DNA of 64,000 nt, taken from assembly GCA_965226025.1 (NCBI GenBank), contig CBDDCD010000001.1:1-64000 (forward strand), in the 5' to 3' direction. This stretch comes from Moanibacter sp965226025 (GTDB lineage: Bacteria; Verrucomicrobiota; Verrucomicrobiia; Opitutales; UBA2987). The notes below the pieces were generated by a model. The model worked only from the letters and a program-made list of their open reading frames with translations, did no database searches and was not told where the DNA came from. Below are positions 56,483 through 63,439 of the stretch, in pieces (the stretch's first letter is position 1; each line of letters opens with the position of its first letter). The translations under genes were made by a program, and so were the position numbers.

Positions 56483-57004
56483 TTAACTTGAATGGCTTCT
56501 GATGGCGCCCGCATCGACGAATTCGATGTTCTTTGGCTCCTCGCCTGCAGCGATGCTCCCGAGCAAATCCGCTGAGAGGTCACAGGATTCAAAACGGTCG
56601 TCTCCGAACTTGCTCAGTGCGCTGATGCTCACTGACGTCTGATAGACCATCATCCTGAAACATTCGCAACGGGTCAGGTTCTCGGAATTACCCAGGATGC
56701 ATGCCGCCTCCGGGTCGAACTCGTCCGGAAGCATTACCCAGCAGTCTTCATGGATCCGTTCGGCAATGGCTTCCAAAAATGCTGAATTGGTGCCGAACAG
56801 TATGAAGCCTAATGTCGAGGGGAATGACACGCCTCCGTAGGTATGCGATGGGAGTCCGTTCCTGCACATCTCTGAGAGAAACTCACGGCTCTTTTTCATC
56901 GCGGTCAGGATGCGAGAGGCGTCCTCCGGAGTGATTTCCAGAAGAATGAGGTCGGCATCCGTGACGTATTCATTTGGGCAGAAGGGTCTGCACCTTAAAT
57001 TCAT
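56483..57004 (-). CDS. uncharacterised protein of the Ycf46/DUF1257 cluster
   Basis: A 173-residue protein from ATG 57004 (GGAG upstream in TATGGAGAATAAAG). It contains DADLILLEITPEDASRILTA, a hydrophobic LGFILFGTNSAFL segment and CECFRMMVYQTSVSISALSK, suggesting a small alpha/beta fold. No family recognised. Placed between the coupled DUF1257 group and the AAA+ gene. Confidence 0.65.
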   Translation of the reverse strand: MNLRCRPFCPNEYVTDADLILLEITPEDASRILTAMKKSREFLSEMCRNGLPSHTYGGVSFPSTLGFILFGTNSAFLEAIAERIHEDCWVMLPDEFDPEAACILGNSENLTRCECFRMMVYQTSVSISALSKFGDDRFESCDLSADLLGSIAAGEEPKNIEFVDAGAIRSHSS

Positions 57005-57059
57005 TTTCTTTATTCTCCATATTTCGGTTGATGAACTGTTTTTGATGTGAGCAGAAGAG

Positions 57060-57087
57060 AGCCCGCTCCGATCAGTCAGAGCGGGCT
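57060..57087 (-). terminator. hairpin terminator/attenuator before the 173-residue gene
   Basis: 9-bp stem AGCCCGCTC/GAGCGGGCT (57060-57068, 57079-57087), with TCTCTTCT following on the minus strand and TTTT on the plus strand. The stem sequence is almost the same as at 56386. Confidence 0.55.
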
Positions 57088-57368
57088 TTTCTCCTGAATG
57101 AGTGGACCCCGGCGTCTCAAAACCTCGAGAAGTGATGAAGAGCAAGGCGCAGATCGGAAATCGCCTTGGGAGCGTAGTAACCTACGTGATCAAGCGCTTT
57201 CCGAGCTGGAACACCTCTATTCGCGCTTCTCGAAGTTAGGCTTCTGAAGGGAATTTTCGGATCCTGAGATTTGGGGGCGATTGAGAGGTACGAATGTTCA
57301 TTCGTGACTCTTTCATCACGCGCTCTTCAGAAGCGGGTTGAGGCGTTGGGGGTGATTTTGGTCTGTGG

Positions 57369-57620
57369 TCAGGAAGTTTCCGCATCTTCGATAAGATGCG
57401 TTATCTCCCAGCGCAGACATTCGTCTCTCGAAGGAGACGAGAAGAGGCAAAGACCGTTGAGATCGGAAACGCGCCAGACCTGCTGTGCGTTATCGAATTC
57501 GACGCGGCTTGCCCGTTCGATTCTCAATCTTCCGATACACCTGAGATCGATCGCCTCGGTGTAGAGCCCGATGGCTGAGCCATCCGGTCGGAAGGAGAGG
57601 CTACCAACAGTATTTCTCAT
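57369..57620 (-). CDS. 83-residue uncharacterised protein
   Basis: ATG 57620 overlaps the DUF2997 stop (ATGA), so it is translationally coupled. Beta-rich sequence RNTVGSLSFRPDGSAIGLYT, RLRIERASRVEFDNAQQVWR, LFSSPSRDECLRWEITHL. No family recognised, but the fixed position suggests a partner of DUF1257/DUF2997. A 220-base stretch without a gene follows. Confidence 0.65.
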   Translation of the reverse strand: MRNTVGSLSFRPDGSAIGLYTEAIDLRCIGRLRIERASRVEFDNAQQVWRVSDLNGLCLFSSPSRDECLRWEITHLIEDAETS

Positions 57621-57820
57621 TGCTCCAACCTCTGTACTCTGCGGTTTGCCTCCCTGCGGTAGTACTCCGGTTTGCGAGTTCTCGCCTTGGTCATTCCAAG
57701 CGCCTTCTCGAGAAAGGCAGTAGCCTTCTCGCAGTCGGCGCCCGCGAAGCCAATCGCATCGATTTTGATTTCTCCGGAGGGGCTGAAGGTGATTTCGATG
57801 GTTCTCTGTGTCATCGTCAT
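57617..57820 (-). CDS. DUF2997 protein
   Basis: A 67-residue protein: TIEITFSPSGEIKIDAIGFA, GADCEKATAFLEKALGM, with the C-terminal basic helix KPEYYRREANRRVQRLEQ. This is the DUF2997 pattern (strand, strand, G-x-x-C, helix). DUF2997 genes typically neighbour DUF1257 genes. Its ATG overlaps the DUF1257 stop codon (ATGA). Confidence 0.8.
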   Translation of the reverse strand: MTMTQRTIEITFSPSGEIKIDAIGFAGADCEKATAFLEKALGMTKARTRKPEYYRREANRRVQRLEQ

Positions 57821-58194
57821 TTGCCTCCCAGGTTGAGTTTAATGGTACCATCCGCCTGCGCCTCACGCTTGAAGGTGAGACCGCGCTTACGGGCTTCTCG
57901 AATCGCCTTGTGAACCCCGTAGAGCTGAAGAAGCCGGCCATACTCTTCGCCGACTTCCCTTGCGACGTGACCATCCCACCAGTCGGTGGTCAGTCCATAG
58001 TTCCCTTCTTTCTCGCGGTTGAGGGCGATGTCGTAGGGGCCCTTGAGGCGGATAACATACTCACCGTGCCTGCTATTACTTCCGTATCCGCGGGCAGCGG
58101 TGTCTTCGACGAGCAGGAATCCCATTTCGTGGCATGCCGCTCTTAAGGCTTCGATGTCCTTGATCTCGGTTTGAATCGTTGTGAAGTGACTCAT
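57817..58194 (-). CDS. DUF1257 (Ycf35-like) protein
   Basis: A 125-residue protein starting SHFTTIQTEIKDIEALRAAC, the hallmark of DUF1257/Ycf35. It continues YVIRLKGPYDIALNREKEGN, YGLTTDWWDGHVAREVGEEY and ends ADGTIKLNLGGK. ATG 58194 follows GGAAAGGA. Ycf35 is known from cyanobacteria and plastids without an established function; here it is coupled to DUF2997 in a HerA-containing island. Confidence 0.85.
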   Translation of the reverse strand: MSHFTTIQTEIKDIEALRAACHEMGFLLVEDTAARGYGSNSRHGEYVIRLKGPYDIALNREKEGNYGLTTDWWDGHVAREVGEEYGRLLQLYGVHKAIREARKRGLTFKREAQADGTIKLNLGGK

Positions 58195-58224
58195 TCTCTT
58201 TCCTTTCCATATTGAAAAGAATGA

Positions 58225-58260
58225 CCCCGTGCGCGGAGGTCGAAACCTCCTGCACAGGGG
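58225..58260 (-). promoter_or_regulatory. intergenic hairpin before the DUF1257 gene
   Basis: Imperfect stem CCCCGTGCGCGGAGG / CCTCCTGCACAGGGG with loop TCGAAA; on the minus strand TCATTCTTTTC follows. It fits the series of hairpins before most genes of this cluster (terminator or attenuator). Confidence 0.45.
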
Positions 58261-58288
58261 CATTCCCTCGTGATTACTGATTGGCGCT

Positions 58289-59296
58289 TCAGGCGATCAT
58301 ATGGAACTTTCGCTGTCCCATATTGCCGAAGCGCTCGACGATTTCCGTGTTGTTCTGTTGGGCGAGTTCCCGCGCCGTGTCGGCGAGGCCGCGCAGTCCC
58401 TGTTGGAGGCGCTCACGGGCCTGATCGTCGTCGCGGTAGTCCTCGGCGCTGCGTACGAGAAGCTCCTGCCGAACTCTTTCCAGGTGTTCTTCCATCTCCC
58501 GGTCGCCGGCGAAGTTCAGGTCTTTGAACTGGTCGATGAAGCGGACGAGCCGGTTGAGGGTCTTCTGGTGAATCCCCGTCTTGGAGGAGCGAATGCTCTC
58601 GAGCATCTCCTCGCAGAGCTGGGCTGTCTGTTGACGCAGCGTAGCGACGCAATCGGAGACGAAAACTTCGACGTCGTGGCTGATCCGGCTCGCCGCGTTT
58701 CGTGCCGCTTCTTCCCGTGCCCGAACAATTTCCATCTGGTCAGCGAGGCTGATCGCCTGAAGATGGATTTCTTCCGGTACACGGATCTGGAAGAGCTGGG
58801 TCGAGAAACGGAAGAAGCGCTCCATTTTCCCCGAATAGGGAAAAGATCTTTCGATCGTGGTAACGAGTTCTTCGGGATTGCTGACCAGTCGGTTTGCAGC
58901 CTGACGCCACTCTTCGATGGCTTGTAGGCGCAGGATGACGTAGCCATTGAGGAAGTTCCTGCTGACTTCGTGGAATTCCCTTTCGAGGTCATTGAGCTTT
59001 TCCGTCACCTCCTCGAGTTTCGAGTTGGGGAGGAAGTGGCTCAATCCCTGTAGAAAAGGGAAGGTATTTTCATCAATCAGGGCATGCGCCCTGCCTTCGA
59101 TGAGGGCGAACGGCTTCAATGACTCCTTCGGCAGGAGCTTCTTGTGGCCGAGACTGATAAGGCGATCCGTGACATTGTCTGGATTGAGCCCCAAGTCTTC
59201 TGCCTTGAGCTTCTTTGTAGCCCGCCAGTAGCGGACCGACACGTTGATCAGGACACCCTCACGGGTGAGGATGTCGAGTAGTTGATTTTCGTTCAT
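58289..59296 (-). CDS. DUF3150 protein
   Basis: A 335-residue helical protein: LINVSVRYWRATKKLKAEDL, ISLGHKKLLPKESLKPFALI and long coiled-coil helices (LEREFHEVSRNFLNGYVILR, EEIHLQAISLADQMEIVRAR). This is the DUF3150 pattern, found on plasmids and phages next to CobS/MoxR-type AAA+ ATPases. ATG 59296 follows AAGGAAAAT. An AAA+ ATPase (Ycf46-like) is present in the same cluster, which supports a joint function. Confidence 0.75.
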   Translation of the reverse strand: MNENQLLDILTREGVLINVSVRYWRATKKLKAEDLGLNPDNVTDRLISLGHKKLLPKESLKPFALIEGRAHALIDENTFPFLQGLSHFLPNSKLEEVTEKLNDLEREFHEVSRNFLNGYVILRLQAIEEWRQAANRLVSNPEELVTTIERSFPYSGKMERFFRFSTQLFQIRVPEEIHLQAISLADQMEIVRAREEAARNAASRISHDVEVFVSDCVATLRQQTAQLCEEMLESIRSSKTGIHQKTLNRLVRFIDQFKDLNFAGDREMEEHLERVRQELLVRSAEDYRDDDQARERLQQGLRGLADTARELAQQNNTEIVERFGNMGQRKFHMIA

Positions 59297-59413
59297 TGGA
59301 TTTTCCTTGTCTTTTATGTTTTTGTTTGAGTGCAGAGGGACGCAGTGGTCCATCTCTGCAGAAATGTCGTTTTGTGTGTTCTGCCGGTGGCACCGAATCG
59401 GTACACAAAAAAA

Positions 59414-59433
59414 CGTGTTCCAGGCGGAACACG
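59414..59433 (-). terminator. hairpin terminator/attenuator before the DUF3150 gene
   Basis: 8-bp stem CGTGTTCC/GGAACACG (59414-59421, 59426-59433), loop AGGC, followed on the minus strand by a run of seven T. It lies 118 bases before the DUF3150 start and 43 bases after the RHH-like gene's stop, so it most likely ends that gene's transcript. Confidence 0.7.
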
Positions 59434-59475
59434 CGGGAGGGACCCATCACTTTGGGTCTTTAAAGGGACGCTATT

Positions 59476-59670
59476 CTATCGTGTGTCGTCGTTCTGCTGT
59501 CTTCCTGCGAGATAATCCTCGTAGGCTTCTCTGGCCGCCTTTGGAAGGTCTTCCTCCGTCAGGGCCTTGATCAGGAGAGTTCTGACTAACTCTGTCATCG
59601 GGTAACCGCGATCCTTCGCGGTATGATAGAGAGCTGGGATTAGATCTTCATCAATTCTAGGTGAATACAT
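59476..59670 (-). CDS. small RHH-like protein
   Basis: A 64-residue protein, ATG 59670 with AGGAGGAATC upstream. YSPRIDEDLIPALYHTAKDR, then MTELVRTLLIKALTEE has the strand-helix-helix form of ribbon-helix-helix DNA-binding proteins. Probably a repressor or antitoxin-like regulator of the cluster. Confidence 0.65.
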   Translation of the reverse strand: MYSPRIDEDLIPALYHTAKDRGYPMTELVRTLLIKALTEEDLPKAAREAYEDYLAGRQQNDDTR

Positions 59671-59744
59671 GATTCCTCCTTTCTAAACAGAAAAGCCGCG
59701 TCCCGGGTGGAGCACGGCCTGGTTAATGTAATTTTGGTTTCGGC

Positions 59745-59772
59745 AGAGGACTGTCGTTGCTGTCAGTCCTCT
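59745..59772. terminator. hairpin in the gap between the coiled-coil and RHH-like genes
   Basis: Perfect 9-bp stem AGAGGACTG/CAGTCCTCT (59745-59753, 59764-59772). A second perfect 8-bp stem CCGTTTCC/GGAAACGG lies near 59885-59905. The surrounding 59671-60042 holds no gene. Confidence 0.5.
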
Positions 59773-60042
59773 ACGGGCGTTTCATCGAAAATTGGTATCA
59801 ACAATTCTTGGGCTTCGAGTCTCGCAAATTGGCAGAAATCTGGGATATTTCAGGACGGCGCTTCCGCTACTAAAATCCCTGTTTTCCGTTTCCTCGACGG
59901 AAACGGTCGATTACATTCTTGTGCGCGACTGAGCGTTTCAAAATCGCGCCTTGCGTGATCAACCGGGTTCATATCCATATGGATAGACAGGTCGATCCGA
60001 GTTTTTAAAGATGACAGTGAAATGGGCCGGGCTTCGGGGCCC

Positions 60043-60219
60043 TTACTCTTCGTGATAAGTCTCGCGGTAGTCCCGCCAGAACTCTCGCTCGCGAAAAGCT
60101 TCGAGTTCATCTCGAAGCGAGCTCGAGATTTCCGAGAGGTGATCCCGTATCTCTTTCAGAGACTGGTTCATCTCTTCGAGCTGTTCATTGAGTTCCAATT
60201 TCGTGTCAGTCTTGGTCAT
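60043..60219 (-). CDS. 58-residue coiled-coil protein
   Basis: An intact small frame from ATG 60219 to TAA 60043: TKTDTKLELNEQLEEMNQSL, KEIRDHLSEISSSLRDELEA, FREREFWRDYRETYHEE. A heptad-like L/I pattern over residues 8-42 predicts a coiled coil. There is no ribosome binding site; a TTTATAAA box lies 26-33 bases upstream, so it may be leaderless. Confidence 0.65.
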   Translation of the reverse strand: MTKTDTKLELNEQLEEMNQSLKEIRDHLSEISSSLRDELEAFREREFWRDYRETYHEE

Positions 60220-60244
60220 ACACTACGAGAGAGGTGCAACAGAA

Positions 60245-60260
60245 TTTATAAACCTTTTGG
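60245..60260 (-). promoter_or_regulatory. archaeal-type BRE/TATA promoter overlapping the HerA stop codon
   Basis: Minus strand CCAAAAGGTTTATAAA: an A-rich BRE-like box (CAAAA rather than CGAAA), two bases, then TTTATAAA, centred about 30 bases before ATG 60219. Confidence 0.45.
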
Positions 60261-62303
60261 TAGTGATTCCTGCTTGGTAAGAAAACGAACCCTTCCTTCG
60301 AAATCGGTCGGTGATGTGAAGATAATCTGATTGCCGTGAATGGCTTCCCTTTTGAGGGCGCGCTGCGTGGTTGCCTTTACGCTATCATCCACGCTGAAGC
60401 TTATTATCCACGTATAATCGATCGATAGCAGCCTCTTGATATTCTCGCAGCCCCGGTTTGAATTTTCCACCTCGACAGCCACCTTGCAGTGTTTCAGTTC
60501 GGCATGGAGATCGACAGCTTGACCGTTTCCAATTGCCTTCTCAGGCGTTACCTCCCACCCGCTTTCCTTGAAAGCGTGTCTCAATGACTCTTTCCAATAA
60601 CAATGGATGAGTCCTCCCTTCCGTTGGCTGAATTTGGTTACATTATTTCTCTTAAGCGCCTCCTGCATCTTTCTGGTGAATTCCAGGAGAACGACCTTTC
60701 CGGACCGGTTGGGTACATCGACGGTCCGAATTACTTTCTTTGCGATCAGGCTTTCTTTGGCATGATTACCTCTTCGTCTGCTTACTTCCATCCGCTGGTA
60801 TCTCTTCACCACTCCATCCAGCGGATATTTGAGAATATCCCGGAGTAGGGTTTCTTCGGTAGCGGATATTTGGGCCCTTTTTTTGTCCTTTTCTTCTTTA
60901 CCGACAGGTGGAATCTCCTCCGTTTTGCAGGAGCTGGCGTTTTCGACCGATTCCCTGGCGGAATCGCTGGAATCGCCGTGATAAAGGTTCTTTAAATGAA
61001 TGTCCGTGACTGAGCCCTTTGCGATTTCCACCTTGGGTATTTGAATCTGAAAAGAGTAGGGGTATCTCGACTGGATCTTGACGATGGCGCGTCCCATCGG
61101 AAGTTGACCGAGGACCTCGCGCTCGTCACGTGGGATGTGCATGATTTCGGCGAGAGAAGCGATGTCCCTGGCGTGTTTCATGTTGAGTGCGATCGTGCAG
61201 TTGGTGTTTCCGATAGCGGGCACGGAAATCTGGCTTGGGTGCTGGTCAACGAGGACAATTGCCTCTCCCAGTTCCCGGATTTCCCTTAAGAGAATGTCGA
61301 CTACCGTTTCTCGCTGGGAAGCTCCGAGAATGTTGTGGGCCTCCTCGATGATGAGACAGTGTTTGAAGGTTTCCCGGTCCTTTTCGAGCATCCGGAAGTG
61401 ATGGATCCAAATCATCAGAGTCTCGATCAGGAAGACCTTTTCGGCGTGTGCCAGGGTGTTCAATTCCAGCGACACATTCTTCGTGAGAAGATCGCCGATG
61501 CTGTCGTTTCGGGAAACATTAATAACGTCCGATATCTGGCCGAAACAGAGGCTCTGGACTGCTCTCAGCGTGCTGTCGAGCCACATCGCCCTTCGCCCCT
61601 TGGCTGGAGTGTTCTGTAATATCTTGAGAACATCATGCATGGTCGGATATCGAGGGATAGGTGCTCGATCGTAGCATCCGAATTTCAGGTAGGTCTGATC
61701 GATGGCCTCCTGGAGGAGAAACATCACTCCCTCGCCAAGGTAATAGGCCGTACTGATGACTTCGATGAGCTTCTTGAGCCAAACCTTGGAATCCGTTCCG
61801 GGCGGCGGAATGAGCGGGTTGAAATGAAGCGGGCGAACCGGTTGTCCCACCGTGTAAATTTCCAGTGGAACCGGGTCTTTGCCGGCGAGGAGATCGCGGT
61901 AGTTTCGCTTCCAATCGAAGATCAGAAAAGGTTTCTTCTGGCTGCAGAGTTCCTTGATGAGAAGAGCCACGATATTGGTCTTTCCGGCGCCGCTGCGCCC
62001 GAAAATCGCGATGTGTTGGATGAACTCTTCCTCCCGGAGGCCAAAGGGATACTTGAGGCGATTTCCGGCAGTAACGGTACCCAGAACGTATTTACCGACA
62101 GAATCTGATTTCCTGGGAAGCGATAACCCTCGATCCGGCGATAAGGGATTCACTCCGAGGTCTTTTTCCAGTTTCAGCTGAACGGTCGCCTCAAGGTCTC
62201 GCCGGCCCTCGCCATCCTCCATCTGATAGGCCCGCCAGAGCTGGAGCGATTTTTTGGACCCGAGAAACGGCTCGAGTCGCTTGAGGTCGTCTTCAAACGT
62301 CAA
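60246..62303 (-). CDS. HerA-type ATPase with C-terminal winged-helix and nuclease-like region
   Basis: A 685-residue protein. RecA-like core: Walker A GRSGAGKTN (102-110), a second strand FLIFDWKRNYRDL, Walker B HCLIIEEAHN (315-324), and VDQHPSQI (352-359), as in HerA/FtsK-superfamily DNA translocases. A winged-helix-like segment follows (about 475-550). Residues 565-660 resemble a PD-(D/E)xK nuclease: D598 in AVDLHAE, E611 and E613 in VAVEVENS, then a strand WIISFSVDD. The start is TTG 62303 with GGTGATC upstream; no in-frame ATG fits. Expected role: DNA translocation coupled to processing. Confidence 0.85.
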   Translation of the reverse strand: MTFEDDLKRLEPFLGSKKSLQLWRAYQMEDGEGRRDLEATVQLKLEKDLGVNPLSPDRGLSLPRKSDSVGKYVLGTVTAGNRLKYPFGLREEEFIQHIAIFGRSGAGKTNIVALLIKELCSQKKPFLIFDWKRNYRDLLAGKDPVPLEIYTVGQPVRPLHFNPLIPPPGTDSKVWLKKLIEVISTAYYLGEGVMFLLQEAIDQTYLKFGCYDRAPIPRYPTMHDVLKILQNTPAKGRRAMWLDSTLRAVQSLCFGQISDVINVSRNDSIGDLLTKNVSLELNTLAHAEKVFLIETLMIWIHHFRMLEKDRETFKHCLIIEEAHNILGASQRETVVDILLREIRELGEAIVLVDQHPSQISVPAIGNTNCTIALNMKHARDIASLAEIMHIPRDEREVLGQLPMGRAIVKIQSRYPYSFQIQIPKVEIAKGSVTDIHLKNLYHGDSSDSARESVENASSCKTEEIPPVGKEEKDKKRAQISATEETLLRDILKYPLDGVVKRYQRMEVSRRRGNHAKESLIAKKVIRTVDVPNRSGKVVLLEFTRKMQEALKRNNVTKFSQRKGGLIHCYWKESLRHAFKESGWEVTPEKAIGNGQAVDLHAELKHCKVAVEVENSNRGCENIKRLLSIDYTWIISFSVDDSVKATTQRALKREAIHGNQIIFTSPTDFEGRVRFLTKQESLPKGL

Positions 62304-62346
62304 TGTCGATCACCCGCGCTTTTCGGCTCTGGTCGGAATACTCGTT

Positions 62347-62847
62347 TCAGTGATCGAATACGTCATTGAGAATCCTGTTTGTATCGCGCCAGCATGAAAC
62401 CTCTTCTGCCCATCTCTCCCGATCGAGGCCTATGAGCTCCTTTTCCAGGGACGATTGACGCTTTCCGCCGAGATCGCTGAAGTAGGGCCCGTCCTTTACA
62501 CGAAGAAGCTCGGATCCAAGGAACGATTCCAGATAGGCGTGGGTCTTTCGAATTCGATAGTTGATCGCATGCCGGGCGTCTAACTGTCGGAGGAGAACAT
62601 CGATCTGGTTCTTCTGAATATCGGCCCTTTCTTTGGGAAAGCCCAACGGATCGGCCTCTTCCGGGTGAACGACACCAAAAATCCGGTCGGTGAGATTGCG
62701 GTGATTGGAAAGAGGTCTCAGTTCCGCATGCGAATAGGTCGTAATCTCGGTTCCGAGGTTCTCCGGGAGAGAAGAAGAGCAATAAGAGTGCGTCTGGCCC
62801 CTTGCAGAATAGCTTGAATCGGTACTATCTCGTTGGTTGAATATCAT
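62347..62847 (-). CDS. uncharacterised protein upstream of HerA
   Basis: A 166-residue polar protein from ATG 62847. The second half is helical: LRQLDARHAINYRIRKTHAY, LESFLGSELLRV, SLEKELIGLDRERWAEEVSC. It is 43 bases before the HerA start on the same strand and probably the first gene of its transcript. In archaea HerA is usually paired with the nuclease NurA; I see no NurA-like motif here. Confidence 0.6.
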   Translation of the reverse strand: MIFNQRDSTDSSYSARGQTHSYCSSSLPENLGTEITTYSHAELRPLSNHRNLTDRIFGVVHPEEADPLGFPKERADIQKNQIDVLLRQLDARHAINYRIRKTHAYLESFLGSELLRVKDGPYFSDLGGKRQSSLEKELIGLDRERWAEEVSCWRDTNRILNDVFDH

Positions 62848-62905
62848 TGTCTGTCGGGCTCCAGATCCTAACTACTGGCCGGTAACAACGGTGAGAACGC
62901 TTCAG

Positions 62906-62922
62906 GTATATAAAGGTTTCGA
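62906..62922 (-). promoter_or_regulatory. archaeal-type BRE/TATA promoter of the HerA transcript
   Basis: Minus strand CGAAACCTTTATATA matches CGAAA-NN-TTTATATA exactly. It lies about 63 bases before ATG 62847, which predicts a leader of about 35 bases. Confidence 0.65.
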
Positions 62923-63194
62923 TTTTGCGAGGCTTGTGACTAGCGGGTCCTTCTCCTACCTTGCAGGAAACTACGAAAGAAATTCAAGGACAGCTTGTTG
63001 ACAAAAACTCGCTATACGGGAGGTACTGGCAGTGGACCGGTGAGACCGCCCCAGAATCGCGTTTAAGCGGGGAAGAGGATACAGGACCCGTTTAGGAACA
63101 TAGGTGTGGAGATGAATCGCCGATATCGGGCCCGACATAGTTGACCGAAGACAGTCTTGCGAACGACTAGAAGGCCCAGAAGCAGGGCCACTCC
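62923..63194. other. about 270 bases without a gene
   Basis: It forms the right border of the island. No repeat matching the left border near 52900 was found by eye. Confidence 0.4.
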
Positions 63195-63347
63195 TTATTC
63201 GCGTTTGGGTATTTCACCCGACTGCCGTTCGCCAGGAGGGGTCGATATAGAAGACGGCTGTAGGCTGTGGAAACCCTCCATGATATCCCAGCCATAGTTT
63301 TCTATTTTCTCAACATTGTTGATCTCCTCGCGCTGATCGACGCCCAT
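63195..63347 (-). pseudogene. short frame, probably a 3' gene remnant
   Basis: 50 codons from ATG 63347 to TAA 63195: VDQREEINNVEKIENYGWDI, MEGFHSLQPSSISTPPGERQ. No ribosome binding site or family recognised. The Pro/Ser-rich end is like the C-terminal tail of a larger protein. Confidence 0.3.
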
Positions 63348-63358
63348 TCAATGTTGGA

Positions 63359-63418
63359 CCGGCTGGTCTCCCGCTAACCCCAAAATAGGCGAAGCGCGAT
63401 TTTGGGGCTAGCAGCCGG
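63359..63418. terminator. large inverted repeat/terminator after the PAP2 gene
   Basis: Inner 9-bp stem CCCCAAAAT/ATTTTGGGG (63378-63386, 63399-63407) and outer CCGGCTG/CAGCCGG (63359-63365, 63412-63418). It begins 22 bases after the PAP2 stop codon (minus strand). Confidence 0.55.
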
Positions 63419-63439
63419 TGGTAGTCCAAATTTGACCGA

